Shown here: piece by piece, positions 26,309 to 38,127 of the stretch
Position numbering within the stretch: position 1 is the stretch's first letter
Layout: each line of letters starts with the position of its first letter
DNA from: Saccharum officinarum
Taxonomy: Eukaryota > Streptophyta > Magnoliopsida > Poales > Poaceae
Length of the DNA: 64,000 bases
NCBI GenBank assembly: GCA_020631735.1
Contig: CM036197.1
Location: 41,215,880-41,279,879, forward strand
Direction of reading: 5' to 3'
Translations under genes and position numbers: made by a program
The notes under the pieces: generated by a model
Told to the model about the DNA's origin: nothing
What the model saw: the letters and a program-made list of their open reading frames with translations, nothing else
Database searches by the model: none

Positions 26309-28283
26309 TGTAAGGTCCAAATGATTAGAGGGGGGGTGAATAGCCTATTTAAAAATCTACAAGCTTCACTAATCAACAACTGTTAGTCTAAAAGATGGCG
26401 ACGCTAATTCTAACACTAGCTCAACTATACTGAGCAAGCCACCTATACAGTTCTAGTGAACAAGACTATGTTCTCTAATTCACACCAACAACGCTAAGTC
26501 TCTAAACTAATTACTCCTAAGTGATAAGCTATTCTACTCAAGCTAAACAAGGCAAAGAACAATAAGCAAAGGAGTAAGCTTGAATAGATATACCAACGTT
26601 GATGAGAAGAGATATGTTCAATGTACCAATCAATCAACGTGATCACATACACAAATGCAATCATCGACAATAAGATGACATAAGATTTTTTTACCGTGGT
26701 TCACTTCTTCCTGGCAAGCTACTCCTCGTTGTGGCGATGCATCCACTTGATGGATCGCGAGCTAATCAACTATCAAGAGTTGAACCCTCAGCGGGTGTCG
26801 CATATCCACTCACAAGATGGGGATCCTCCAAGCCACGAGCTCCACTAGAGTAGCCAATTCGCGAACTCCCGTGGGGAAGGCTCAAGAACCCCTTACAATC
26901 ACTTGGTGAGGCTCGAAACAATCTCCAATCACGAGCTCAACACCACCGCTGCTCCAAGCCGTTTAGGGTGTCGAGAAACACCTAAGAGTAAAAAGCAATT
27001 CGCAGCAAACTCAAGAATCAAGTGCCACTAGATGCAACTCTCAATGCAATGTACTTGAATCTCACTCAATCTCTCTAGAGTATGCCACCAAGAAATGAGA
27101 TGAGTGGAGGAAAAGTTCTTTAGCTCAAAGTATGTATCAAGTGTTCAAAGAGTCAGGAGTTAGCCCCCCAAACCCGGCCACCATCCATATATAGCGAAAG
27201 AGTAAGCAACTAGCCGTTACAAGACAACGTAGTGAAAAACGTGATGACCAGACGCACCGATCAGGGTGACCGAACGCGTCCGGTCACTATAGGACAAACA
27301 ACAGAAGTGCGCATCAGAGGGAGCCGTTGCCGTGACCGGACGCGCTACACCATTTGACCGGACGCACTGCACCCGACGTCCGATCAGAGTCCAGAGAGCT
27401 CCTCGCGCAATCAGACGCGTCCGGTCGCACGTGACCGGACGCGCTACACCTGGCATCCGATCAGAGCCTAGAGAGCTCCTCGCACGATCGGACACATCCG
27501 CTCGCACATGACCAGACGCGCCACCGCGTTCGATCGGCACTAAGACACACGCTGCCCACTAGGTGCGTGACTAGACGCTCCGGTTCCGTGAGGGACCGGA
27601 CGCGCCGGTCCGCGACCTTCACGCGTGCGTCTCTGCCTGTAGTTTGAACTGACCAGACGCGCAGGTCCACCCTGGACCACGTTCGGTCTAGTGTCCGATT
27701 GGAGTTTTTTTAAAGATAAACACTCCGGACTTTCGCCACCTTTTCTCGCCTTCGGCGCAATGAAAAATAGGCATTTCATTTTCTCGAAAACGCCCGAATC
27801 CCGTCCGCCTTCACAAATGTGCTAACACCACCAAGTGTACACCATCATGTGCATGTGTGTTAGCATTTTCACAATCATTTTTCAAGGCGTTACGTTAGCT
27901 CTCTACTAGATCCTAATGCATATGTTCAAGATGATGACCTAGTAGCACTTGATTCACGAGCTAACTGTGATTGTCCCTCTTGATAGTCGGCTATCAATCC
28001 TAAACCCAGTCAATCACTTCTCTATTCATCTTAGACCAGCAAAAGCAAACCCTATGATTATACCTTTGTCTTGATCACTTTGTTCCATGTCTATCTTCTC
28101 ATGCTTGATCACCATGACCATCATTTTATGTGCATCTCCACCATGATCGTCATTTTATGTCCATGCACCATCATGCTCCTTGCTCCTTCATCACATGTGT
28201 TGTTATGCCTAACTCAATTCACTTGACACAATGACATTAGCAACTTGGTGTCATTAATTACCAAAACCAAACTTAGGCTTTCA
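26309..28283. mobile_element. Solo LTR nested in the giant LTR (1,975 bp)
   Basis: It begins TGTAAGGTCCAAATG and ends GGCTTTCA, flanked by the 5-bp duplication CACTT at 26,304-26,308 and 28,284-28,288. The interior contains GACCGGACGCG-type repeats and CCGTGGTTCACTTCTTCC. A 5'-truncated relative lies at 36,174-38,127. Confidence 0.85.
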
Positions 28284-30101
28284 CACTTGTCTTTTTTGGT
28301 AGGCTATTCTACTTATCCAATTGCTTTGAAATTTTTGGGGTAGCCTAGTTATGCCATGTTTAGTCTACTGTAATTTTTCCAGATTTTTCTATGCTGTCGA
28401 ATTAAGGGTTGCTGTTCAAGGCTATTGCTACTTAGGGTTTAAACCCCCCTTGCTTAATACATGCTTAGTAATGTAATTAAGCTTTGGTGTATCTTTGAAG
28501 CACTAAATAGGGGCTGGTATATTAGCATATGTTGCTATTACATAATGTGCCATGTATGTGAGTAGTATGTGCTCTTTCTATCAAATACAACTTGATTCAT
28601 CTATATTTCATGCACCATGATCATATCATCAGATGTCATACTTCGATGCACCTAAGCATGAGCACTTATACATATGCATCATACAGGATCGCAAGCAGAG
28701 AATCCAGTCATTGTACCCGAGGAGCCGGAAGAGCAGCTCGAGGTGCAGCCGCAGGAGGTGCCCGCGGCCGACGAGGAGGGCATTGAGGAGCTTCAGGAGT
28801 GTCTGGATCACCGTCTGAGTTCCTTCGAGAGAGGCAAGCCTCGGATCATTTCTCCCTCAGTTTGCAAAAGTTTAATTATGCTTTATTTAAATTGATGCAT
28901 TATTTAGGAGTTGTTTGCAACCGTTGTTGTATTTTACCTTGTCTACCCTTGTTATACCATATCCTTGTTATCCTGGTATTCGCGGTCGAGTATATGCTTA
29001 GCTTGCTTAGACCGGTAGAAGTCGGGTGATCTCCTGTCACCTGCGAGCTATAGGCGGCTACCTGGATCTTATTTTGGATAAATGTGTCATCATGGGATAT
29101 AACTAAGTGTTAATGTGAAGTTGAAACCGGACGGAAACTTATAGGGTTTTGGACTGTAGTGAATTTCGTCTGTGTCGATTAAGGACCGACCGTTGTTGGG
29201 CATCGGGTCATGTTGAACGCATGCCTCACATTTAGCTGGCCGAATAACGTACCTTTCGACCGCAAAGCTGAGAGATTATTCGGGCCGAGTGGATTGCCCG
29301 CAGCGTACTGTACCAAAGAAGGTGTGGTAGGACACGGGGCCGCGATGAATAAGACAGAAAGACAATCGGTTGGCCCCTAGGTACATGTGGTTCCTGGCAA
29401 ACTCGAGACTTTACCTGAATAGTTGACTCGGTGATCAATATCTCACTTTATGCGGGTGAGTGAGGTTTGTGTGAGGAATAAATTACCAGCTGGTTAATAA
29501 TCGATTCGAATCGACATCGTTCACTGGATAGTGAACACTTGACTTGAGTTACTTCATTGTAGTAATATTGATGGAACACTTGGTTAGTTATAATAGAAAT
29601 GATGTAATGGAAATGCTCCTGATCAATTGGTTATCTTAAATGGCTGAATCATATACTCCCTCCGTATCGAATTTAGAAGTCATTTTGGACAAGGTTTGGG
29701 TCAAACATTGGGAATATAAATCATCAATAACTTTTAAGTTTTTGAGTTTGCAAATGTAAAAATTATATGAATAGATTTGTCTTGAAAAATACTTTTATAA
29801 AAGTATACATATATCACTTTTCCATAAATATATTTTTATAAAAACAAGAGGTCAAAGTTGTATTTTATAGACCGTGTTGCTATCCTAAACGACTTCTAAA
29901 TCTGATACAGAGGAAGTACTTACTTTAGTATAACTACAAATGTCATTGGAAGGTTAATGCTAATTAACTTAAAATAATGCTTTCACAAAGGATTCTTTAA
30001 ATGCTAAAATTGTCTTTTGCAAATGAGTCAGCTACCCCACTATAAAGCCCTTCATGATTCCTTGATGTCATTTTATTTTTGGTTATATCGGGTAAGTCTA
30101 G

Positions 30102-30123
30102 CTGAGTACCTTCTCGTACTCAG
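30102..30123 (+). other. Conserved hairpin in the giant solo LTR
   Basis: Stem CTGAGTAC, loop CTTCTC, stem GTACTCAG, eight perfect base pairs. It is preceded by GGGTAAGTC and followed by CACTTGTTGCAG, so it sits inside a possible intron of about 55 bases. Confidence 0.8.
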
Positions 30124-30582
30124 GGTTTTGTTCCCACTTGTTGCAGATGGGCAGATGTACTACGGCTATTGTATCAACTGCCTTTACCCTGCGATGGGTG
30201 ATGCTCAGGACCATGAGCAATGGTCGTTCCTTAAGTCTCATCTAATGCTTTTGTTGGAGATGATCATCAGCTGGCACTTTATTTCGAACTCCGTGTGAGT
30301 GTGTGTGGAGTTGAACTATTTTGCTTCCGCTACTTTTTATTCAAACTCGGATTGTAATAACTATGTTTAAACTCCAATGTTTCTGTGATGTGAACTTTTA
30401 TGTAACATGTGATGGTGACCGCTAAACTTATTATGATCTTGGTTGGTGTGCGAGTTGGTTTGAAATCTTTCGTGATTTTACGGACTACCGGGTTATACGA
30501 GCTTAAGTTTGCTAAATTGTCTGCTCCAGCGAGTGATTTTCTTACTTAATTTCGTATAATTGGTCGGTTCTGTTACAAGAGC

Positions 30583-31120
30583 TCACACTAGAAAAGCTCG
30601 CAGGAACCCTTAGCCACCACCACATCCTTTAGATCCAGAGGGGGAAGGAGTAGGGGAGGAGGAGGCGAGCTCGGATTCGGAGGAGGAGGAGGGCTCAGAT
30701 TCATGAAGGATCCACCTACCTCGCCGGAAACCACCGCAGTCGGGCTTCTCTCCGGTGGCTAGAGGTCACCAGAGCGAGGGGAGGGGAGCAGGGGAGGAGG
30801 GGACCAAGCAGCTCGCCGAAAAGCCGCCACCGCCACCCTATCTCTCGGTGGCATGGAGGCCACAGGGTGCACAAAGGGAGGAGAGGGAGGAAGGAGGGGC
30901 TCGCCGCCGGCGCGGCAGGAGGGCATGCAGGGAGGACCGTGCATGGGCGCGGCGCTAGAGCAGCGCGCGTGCGAGTGGAGCGACAGAGAAAAGCGAGGAA
31001 GAAGAAGAAAGGGGAAGGCAGCGAATGGATAAGGCGGGGGAGGAGGCGAGCGAGTGGTGCGGTCCGTCCGATGCGTCCGGACGTAAGAGCAGTAGCATTT
31101 CCAGAAAAAAAAACTTGCCC
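30583..31120. other. GC-rich spacer beyond the giant LTR
   Basis: Continues the tandem-repeat region after the TSD. GA-rich and GC-rich; frames here are low-complexity and not supported as genes. Confidence 0.45.
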
Positions 31121-31280
31121 CAAACCTAGATTAGCGCGGAGGCGGCAACGGCGGCGGCTACGATTACGCCGGCCAGCCATGTCCTAGCTCCTGATCTCGC
31201 ACGCCTTCTTATTTTATTTTATTTTATTTTATTTTATTTTATTTTATTTATTTTAAAGAACTATCATGCCTTGCAACGAA
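31121..31280 (-). pseudogene. Orphan 5' fragment of a DUF3615-like gene
   Basis: About 155 bases are nearly identical to 23,060-23,195: the MAGRRNRSRRR start (ATG at 31,178-31,180), CTAGCTCCTGATCTCGCACG upstream, an ATTTT run and ACTATCATGCCTTGCAACG. The homology stops after MAGRRNRSRRRCRLRANLGL. It is a duplicated promoter and start without a gene body. Confidence 0.8.
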
Positions 31281-32200
31281 AAAAACAATATCACAATAAT
31301 TTAAATTTAAACGTGTGGCTTACTATAAAAAAAATAATACTTTAAGCGTAATATTCACAGCACTCATTTATAGCCAATCATCAATATTACTAGAGTTTTC
31401 ACGAAGCATGAACAATTAGAATATAATTCAAATTTTTATATAAATTAATATAGATGGTGCAAATCTTTAAATTCTCATATTTTTCTAAGCACTGCAATTG
31501 CATCTTCAAATCTCCTAGCAATTGCCACATTTTTTTTCTAAACTCGTGCGTTACAACGAGAAAATATTGATCCTGTCATGTGTCCAATTCACATCTGATC
31601 ACTCAAAATCCTTAGAAATTGTAAGCCGTTTTTGCAAGTTATTTACTCACGAAGATACGCTTATGCTGAAATTTTGTTTATGCTGATGCTTATACTAAAA
31701 TATTGTAAGGAAAAATATTATTTCATAGCTGAAAAGTAGTTCAAGCGAACATGGTACATTGATGTACAACAATATCAACCCCAACACTAAAAGTTTATTC
31801 AGAATGTATTAAACATACACAGTTCCTGCTGGTCATCTGCTATCACCCATTTCTGGTTGTTCTGCATAGATCTCCTCCTCGAAGTATGTATTAAACATAC
31901 CTAGTTTCTGCAACATTGCCTTGGCTGGGAGTCCACCAATGCCTGACTACCAGTCTGCAGCACAGTTGGAACCTTGCCCCATGTTGTCCGCTAATAATCT
32001 ATGCTCCACCGGCGAACTCTAGTTGGGTGAGGCGTGAACCTCCTCGGCGGTGCGGGAACGGACGCCAAGGCACGCAACACTCCCGATGCACGCATGGTGT
32101 GATCTTTGTTGCCTCGCGTGACCTTCCCCCGTCAGATTCCGGCACGCTCAAACCTCGAGTCCGTTAGAACTAGTCCCCGTTAGCTCCTTCATTCATTGTC
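31281..32200. other. AT-rich intergenic region
   Basis: No gene or element recognised. It lies downstream of copy 2 on the minus strand. Confidence 0.45.
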
Positions 32201-32308
32201 CGCCCTGTTCACTCAGCTGATAAGCTATGACTGAAAGTATTGTTCGCTGATTTGTTGTGAGAGAAAAACACCGCTAAAAGATTGACTGATTTGACTGATA
32301 AGCTCAAG
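32201..32308. mobile_element. Short Tourist-like MITE fragment
   Basis: CCCTGTTCACTCAGCTGATAAGC at 32,203-32,225 inversely matches GACTGATAAGCTCAAGCGAAGAGG at 32,295-32,318. The interior TGATTTGTTGTGAGAGAAAAACAC is shared with the copy at 32,907. Confidence 0.6.
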
Positions 32309-32526
32309 CGAAGAGGACAAAAGCCATGGCGTGCCGTGGCACAGGCCTCAACGCACTCGCGGCCAAAGCCAGTGTCCACTATCCTCCTGGCGATGGACCC
32401 TGGCGAGAGAGTTGTGGGAGGGAACGCGAGTGCAGGCGAGCACACGAAGCGGGAATTGCATTAATACAAGACGAGCTATCTAGTTTGGAAACTCCTGGTG
32501 GTCCCTCATTCATCTTCGTTTACCCA

Positions 32527-34990
32527 TTAGACATATCGCCTGCAATAAACTTTGATATCTTCCTTGGCTACATCTTCATCATTTATGCTCAAGCCCAGCT
32601 TGGAATTAATAGCTTCGTCACGATTTATCTTCTCAGCATACCACTTCACAAGGTCAATGTCTCTATCAGGATCAAAAAACCTGTAGTCCACGTCAATGGT
32701 GGTCAGGCAATCACGGTCATCCTCAGTTTCATCTGTCTTGTGCGCATGCCCTCCGAAGTGCTCCTCACCATTTGGATGATCAATTTTTCTCTTGATCCTC
32801 GCACAAGCATAACAATTATCTGCGTTTGTGCACAAGTGGGATTAGAGACAGAATCTGCCACTGAAATACACCAAGAAAAAAGGAACTTAACATCACTCAA
32901 ACATCCCTATTCGGCTGGTCGTTTCTGCGGCTGCTGCTGATGCTGATTTGTTGTGAGAGAAAAAAACACTGTTGAATGACTGACTGATTCTGGCTGATAA
33001 GCTCAAGCGAAAAGGACGATAAATTTTGCAAACAGGACATGGTACTATCAGGTTGTACAAAACAAATGCATCTCTAGGTTGCAATACTTTACATTAAAAA
33101 TAGACAGATTCCAATGCATACCGTGTAGACGCCAAAATCTTTTGCTCAACAATCAAGGCAATCACTGCTGCATATAAATCAGCCTAAACCTGTTATTGGT
33201 TCTATTTTCTGCAGAACCATTGTGTTTGTTCTGGCATTAAGCAAGATCCATAAGAAGATTTCATCTACTCCGTCTATTCCAAACTATACTTTGGTCAAGT
33301 TTATAGAAAAATGCACCAACATCTATAACATCAAATTAGTTTAATTGAATTCTCCATAAATATGTTTTGATAGTGCATTTATTTGAACTTGTAGATGATA
33401 GCATAATTTTATGAAAACATGGTCAAAGTTAGAAAAGTTTGACTTGGAACAGAGAAAATACCAACCAACAATGAGTCTTATTTGTGGAACTAATCAAACT
33501 GGGAACAGATGCAACAAAAATATGGAACTAATAGAAGCTTCTTGGTTACCAGGTTTAACTGGTATATTATGCACAGAACATGCAGCCTAACCCAGAATTC
33601 GCTAGCCAGTCGTAAAGTAACACCCAATCTACTAAATAATATAGGAACGTTAAAAACAGCAGTGGCCCTGCTATTGCATTTGCAAGGCAGACAAGCAAGC
33701 ATGATATGTTGCCCCAGGTGGTGCTCAACTTTTAGGAATGTATGGTGAAAAAGGGATCTGAGATAAAAAAAAAAACATACCAACATGACTTGGTGATGGT
33801 TGTGCGCATCCAAGCAAGCAGCAGGAGGTGATGTCTTCTTCAGAACAGTTTCTGGTTGCTGGATTATGAGCTTCAGCAAAGAAGCAAACTGGAATCTGGC
33901 TTTGGGTTTGTTTACCCTTTGGCCAGGCCATGAAATTGATGTGAAAATATTGGTCCAGGCCACAGCAATCCCCAGCCTCCACGATGCTTTGGCCATAGAT
34001 AATATGAAGGCGGTATCGTGCCCCAGTTTGACGAGCAAACTTGTGCAGTGCCGCATCTGCAATGTCAATAAACATTTGGTACGCGATCCTACAGCACCTC
34101 CTCCTCTCGGCGATGATTCGTCCAATTCTTATGCTCAGCTCTCGATGACACGGTTGTTGCGCCAGTGCATCTGGCAGCGGGAGAGGCTGCAGCATGGCGG
34201 AGAGGCGCAGGATGTCATGCGAGGAGAGCCTACGCCTGCCAGCAAGCAGCGAGAGCACATCGCGCTCCAGAGGTGGCAGCACCGAGGTGACGAAGCGCGT
34301 AAGGGCGGAAGGTTTTGGGTGCCGCGCAGCCTGCGCAGCGACCTGGAATGAAACGGCTTTCAATTCCGTGCGGCCGAACAGCACAGCACCGCGTACGGAG
34401 GCGGGGGCGCCATGGAGGGCGGCAAGGGAGAGAGCGAGGTGCCAGAGGGCGTCGTCGTGGGAAAGGTCAGGGCATTGGTGGCAGAGGTAGGCAACCAACC
34501 CATCGAGAGAGCGGTGGGCAAGGCGGTTTATGCCCTCGGTGGTGACGACGTCAACATTGATGGGGTCGGCGCGGAAGGGGAAGGCGGCGGCGTACCAGAC
34601 GGAATTGAGGATGATATTATGGACGGGGTGGAGTGGACCGTAGCAGTGCCCGCCAACAAGGAGACCGCGCGCGAGTGTGGTCCTGAGCTCGGTAGCGGGC
34701 AGCCGGGCGATGGCGTCGATGTAGTAGCCGCGGATGACACCCAGAAGGAACGGCCGCACATCGCGAGCATCCCGTGTCCTCCTCCGCAGATCAGGCTTCT
34801 CCTCAGCCACCTGCTGCTGCCGATTCGGAAGAGGGATTATGCGCTGGGCAGCGCGGTCATCGGAGGAGGAACCGGACGATTGGGGAGATGAGGATTTGGA
34901 CGACTGCGGAGAGGAGGATTCGGATGCCTCCGAATCTAGCTTAGCGCGGAGACGGCGGCGGCGGCGGCGACGGTTACGCCGGCCAGCCAT
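32527..34990 (-). CDS. DUF3615-like protein, copy 2 (apparently intact)
   Basis: Exon 1 is 34,990-33,781 and exon 2 is 32,819-32,527 (stop TAA), joined in phase 1 through TTG|GTATGT and AACGCAG|AT. The predicted protein is about 500 residues. Features in order: a strongly basic start [18 protein letters not shown] (possible nuclear signal), a serine/proline-rich linker, a conserved body (VIRGYYIDAIARL, GGHCYGPLHPVHNIILNSVW, DILRLSAMLQPLPLPDA), the DUF3615-like YFHINFMAWPKGK and FFAEAHNP, and in exon 2 NCYACARIKRKIDHPNGEE with an acidic end. The function is unknown and the family seems restricted to grasses. The 960-base intron holds a MITE and a Stowaway-like element, both harmless to the frame. 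This is the best candidate for an active member of the cluster. Confidence 0.75.
32907..33015. mobile_element. Short Tourist-like MITE in copy 2 intron
   Basis: Shares GATTTGTTGTGAGAGAAAAA and CTGATAAGCTCAAGCGAA with the element at 32,201. TATTCGGCTGGTCG at the left inversely resembles the right end. Confidence 0.55.
33270..33460. mobile_element. Degenerate Stowaway-like MITE in copy 2 intron
   Basis: TACTCCGTCTATTCCAAAC at the left inversely matches the GTTTGACTTGGAACAGAG region near 33,440-33,456. The interior is AT-rich. Confidence 0.55.
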
Positions 34991-35045
34991 ACCCTAGCTC
35001 TTTGTATCGCTTTGCCGGCGGTGGGGATCGGGACGGGATGGAGTA

Positions 35046-35155
<110 letters not shown>

Positions 35156-35249
35156 GCCCAACAGCACAAGCGGCCAAGCCCAAAACGAGTCCGACTCCGC
35201 AACGCTCGGTGGCAGTGGCAGTCCAGTTCAGCTCTGGGCCCAACTTGTG

Positions 35250-35490
35250 GATGGCTAAATCACGGTGTAATACTGTAGTATTTTGTTTTTATTTGGTAAT
35301 AATTATTTAAACATTGATTAATTAGGCTTAAAATGTTCGTCTCGCAAAGTACAACTAAACTGTACAATTAATTTTTGATTTTATCTACATTTAGCACTCC
35401 ATGCATGTGTTGGCATTTTGATATGACGGGAATCTTCTTTTTGTATAGTAGAATTTGGCCCTAAAGTTAAAGAACTAAACAAGGCCCTGA
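35250..35490. mobile_element. GGCCTTGTTTAG-type MITE copy
   Basis: The right end is GAACTAAACAAGGCCC. The core has GATTAATTAGGCTTAAAATG and CTCGCAAAGTACAACTAAAC, as in the 43,616 copy. The left end is degenerate. Confidence 0.65.
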
Positions 35491-35579
35491 TGAGAACATC
35501 CATCCAGCCGTGTCCGTCTCTACGTGACCGGGCCCAATAGTCAACGACGCGCCTGCTCCACCCACGCTCTCTCCATCTC

Positions 35580-36173
35580 TACATTAGGACAGCTGAGAAA
35601 TCCCTGCTCCTGAATCCCTTTGCTCATTGCGACTCACCACGTCGTCTGCCCGCTCCAAACCGCCTTGCTGCCGTGCGGCGCCCGCGCTGTGCCCCGTCCC
35701 CGCCCTGCGCACCGTGTCCATCCTCCACCGCTATGCGCCGTGCCTAGTCCCCCCTCCGCGTTGAGGTGCTACCGACGCTGTTGTTCCCTAGGCCAATGGA
35801 GGAGCTTCGCATGATGCCATCCCGCTGGCGAGTTGTCTACGCCGTTGTTGCACCGGCGAGCTCCACAACCACGAGTCTCCATTCCTCAAAGCTACAATGT
35901 GATATTGTGCCAAAAACGTATGTTTCAAGTGTTTCAAATATTTCATCCGGATGTTGCAAAAGTATATTGAGATGTTACACATGTTGTAATGGCTATACAC
36001 GTAAGTTGTAAGTGTATATTCCAAATATTTTATCTGTTTTTTCATATATAAGTTGCAAGTGTGTTTATTTGGATGGTACATATGTTTCGCACGTATGTTG
36101 CAAATATTTTATCTAGATGTTGCATATTTTTTGTAATAGTTTTTCATGCGTTTTCAGGTGTTTTTGCAAGGCT
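35580..36173. repeat. Second copy of the dispersed repeat with ATGTTGCAA-rich tail
   Basis: A GC-rich head (35,640-35,890) and tail motifs CGTATGTTTCAAGTGTTTC, GGATGTTGCAAAAGTATA and GATGTTACACATGTTG match the organisation at 18,360-19,320. It stops abruptly where the truncated LTR begins. Confidence 0.5.
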
Positions 36174-38127
36174 ATGATCTCTAATACACACCAACAAGAC
36201 TAAGTCACTAAGCTACTTACTTCTATGTGATAAAAGCTACACTAGGACTAGTATAAGAAAGTAAAGAGCAAGTGACTTGATTCTTATACCAACGATGTAG
36301 AAAAGTAATGCACTCAAAGAATCAATCACAATGATCAACCATAAGAGAAATCCTCGACAAAGAGATGACACAAGATTTTTACCGATGTTCACTTGCTTCC
36401 CGGCAAGCTACTCCTCGTTGTGGCGATGTAACCACTTGTCAGTTCACGAGCTAATCGACTATCAAGAGTCGAGCCCTCGGCGGGCGCCGCACAACCGCAC
36501 ACAAGATGAAGATCCTCCAAGCCACGAGCTCCACTAGAGTATTCAATTTGTGAAGTCCCGCGGGGAAGGATCAGGAACCCCTTACAACACTTGGTAAGGG
36601 CTCCAACAATCTTCAATTGTGAGCTCAATCACCTCCGCTGCTCCAAACCCTCTACCGTGTCGGGAAACACGGAAGAGTAACAAGAAATCCGCAGCAACTC
36701 GAAGATCAAGTGCCTCTAGAATGCAAATCTCAAGCAATGCACTTGAATCTCACTCAATCTCACTCAAGATATGCAACTAAGCAAAGAGATGAGTGGAGGG
36801 GTTGTTCTCTAGCTCAAAGGATGTCTCTAGGTCACAAAATATGCAAGAGTTACCCTCAAACCCCGGACATCTTCTATTTATAGCGAAGGGGTACGCAGCT
36901 AGCCGTTACAGGACAAGCGTGAACAGTGCGCGTCAGAAGTTACCGTTGCTGTGACCGGACGTGCTCTAGCGTTTGATCGGACGCCCTGCACCTGGCGTTC
37001 GGTCAGAGTCTAGTAAGCTCCCACCGTGACTGGACGCGTCTGATCGCACGTGACCGGACGCGCCGCGCGTCCGGTCAGCTCTACGACTGGCTCTGCTCCT
37101 CTGGGTGCCTGACCGGACGCTCCGGTTCCGTGAGGGACCGGACGCATCGATTGCAAACCCTAGCGCTCGCGCGCCTGTCTGTAGTGAAGAACTGACCGGA
37201 CGCGTCCGGTCAAACCGTGATCGTGTCCGGTGCAGCGTCCGGTCGCCCTGGTGGCCTCCGTTCGCCTTTGTTTCTTTTTCGACTTCCGGCGCAGTAGAAA
37301 ATAGGCGTTTCACTTTCCCAAAAAGCGCTCTGCTCCTCTGGGTGCCTGACCGGACGCTCTGGTTCCGTGAGGGACCGGACGCGTCGATTGCAAACCCTAG
37401 CGCTCGCGCGCCTGTCTGTAGTGAAGAACTGACCGGACGCGTCCGGTCAAACCGTGATCGTGTCCGGTGCAGCGTCCGGTCGCCCTGGTGGCCTCCGTTC
37501 GCCTTTGTTTCTTTTCCGACTTCCGGTGCAGTAGAAAATAGGCGTTTCACTTCCCCAAAAAGCGCTGAATCCCGCCTCGCAAGCTCGGCGGGAGGAAGAG
37601 AGGAACACAAACCCCCCGTCTACCGCTTAAACTCCACCGCCATCGTAAAAAGTGCTAACACCACCAAGTGTACACCACCATGTGCATGTGTGTTAGCATT
37701 TCACAAATATTTTTCAAGGCGTTATGTTAGCTCTCTACTAGATCCTAATGCATATGCTCAAGACATTGATCTAGTGGCACTTGATTCCCAAGCTAACCAT
37801 GATTGCCCCTCTTGATAGTCGACTATGTATCCTAAACCCGGTCAATCACTTCTCTACTCATCTTAGACCGGCAAAAGGAAAACCCTATGGTTATACCTTT
37901 GCCTTACGCTCTTAGATCCTTCTCTTCCACTTGATCATCATGTCCATAATTTTATGTGCATTTCTTCATGATCTTGCTCATCATTTCATGCACCAAATCA
38001 TGTGGTCTTGTGGCCATCTCTCTATGTCATTTGCACCTTCATCACAAGTGTTGCTTATGCCTAATTCAAACACTTAACACATGGCATTAACAACTTGGTG
38101 TCATTAATTACCAAAACCAAACTTGGG
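36174..38127. mobile_element. 5'-truncated LTR related to the nested solo LTR
   Basis: It aligns from the CTATGATCTCTAATACACACC region (equivalent to about 26,466) to CCAAACTTGGGCTTTTA at the end. It shares CCGGCAAGCTACTCCTCGTTG, CAAGCCACGAGCTCCACTAG and GTTAGCATTTCACAA-type blocks. The first 150 or so bases of the LTR are missing. It contains a 237-bp tandem duplication. Confidence 0.75.
37091..37564. repeat. 237-bp tandem duplication inside the truncated LTR
   Basis: Two head-to-tail units, 37,091-37,327 and 37,328-37,564, differ at only a few bases (for example CTCCGG against CTCTGG, GCATCG against GCGTCG), so the duplication is recent. Both are rich in GACCGGACGC motifs. Confidence 0.92.

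Larger units (their letters stand above)
23858..30577 (+). mobile_element. Giant solo LTR (about 4.2 kb before nested insertions)
   Basis: The element runs from TATAACACCCCGG to GGTTCTGTTACA and is flanked by the 5-bp duplication AGAGC at 23,853-23,857 and 30,578-30,582. Removing the nested hAT MITE (25,075-25,606) and nested solo LTR (26,309-28,283) leaves about 4.2 kb. It shares order and sequence with the LTR at 54,788-59,577: the TATAACACCCC/TGTAACACCCC start, a GC-rich block after an AT-rich leader, a long CGATTAAGGACCGACCGTTG region, and a GTAAGTCTAGCTGAGTACC hairpin near the end. No pol domain is seen. It is a LARD-like LTR or the long LTR of a Ty3-type element; the class is inferred. 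Confidence 0.75.

Noticed and set aside
27217..27779. Minus-strand frames rich in DRTR-type peptides near 27.2-27.8 and 37.0-37.8 kb
   Set aside because: They come from GACCGGACGC repeats in LTR sequence, not from genes.
28674..28895. Acidic frame (EEPEEQLEVQPQEVPAADEE) within the giant LTR
   Set aside because: It resembles a gene exon, but there is no counterpart in the related LTR at 54.8-59.6 kb and it lacks supporting structure.
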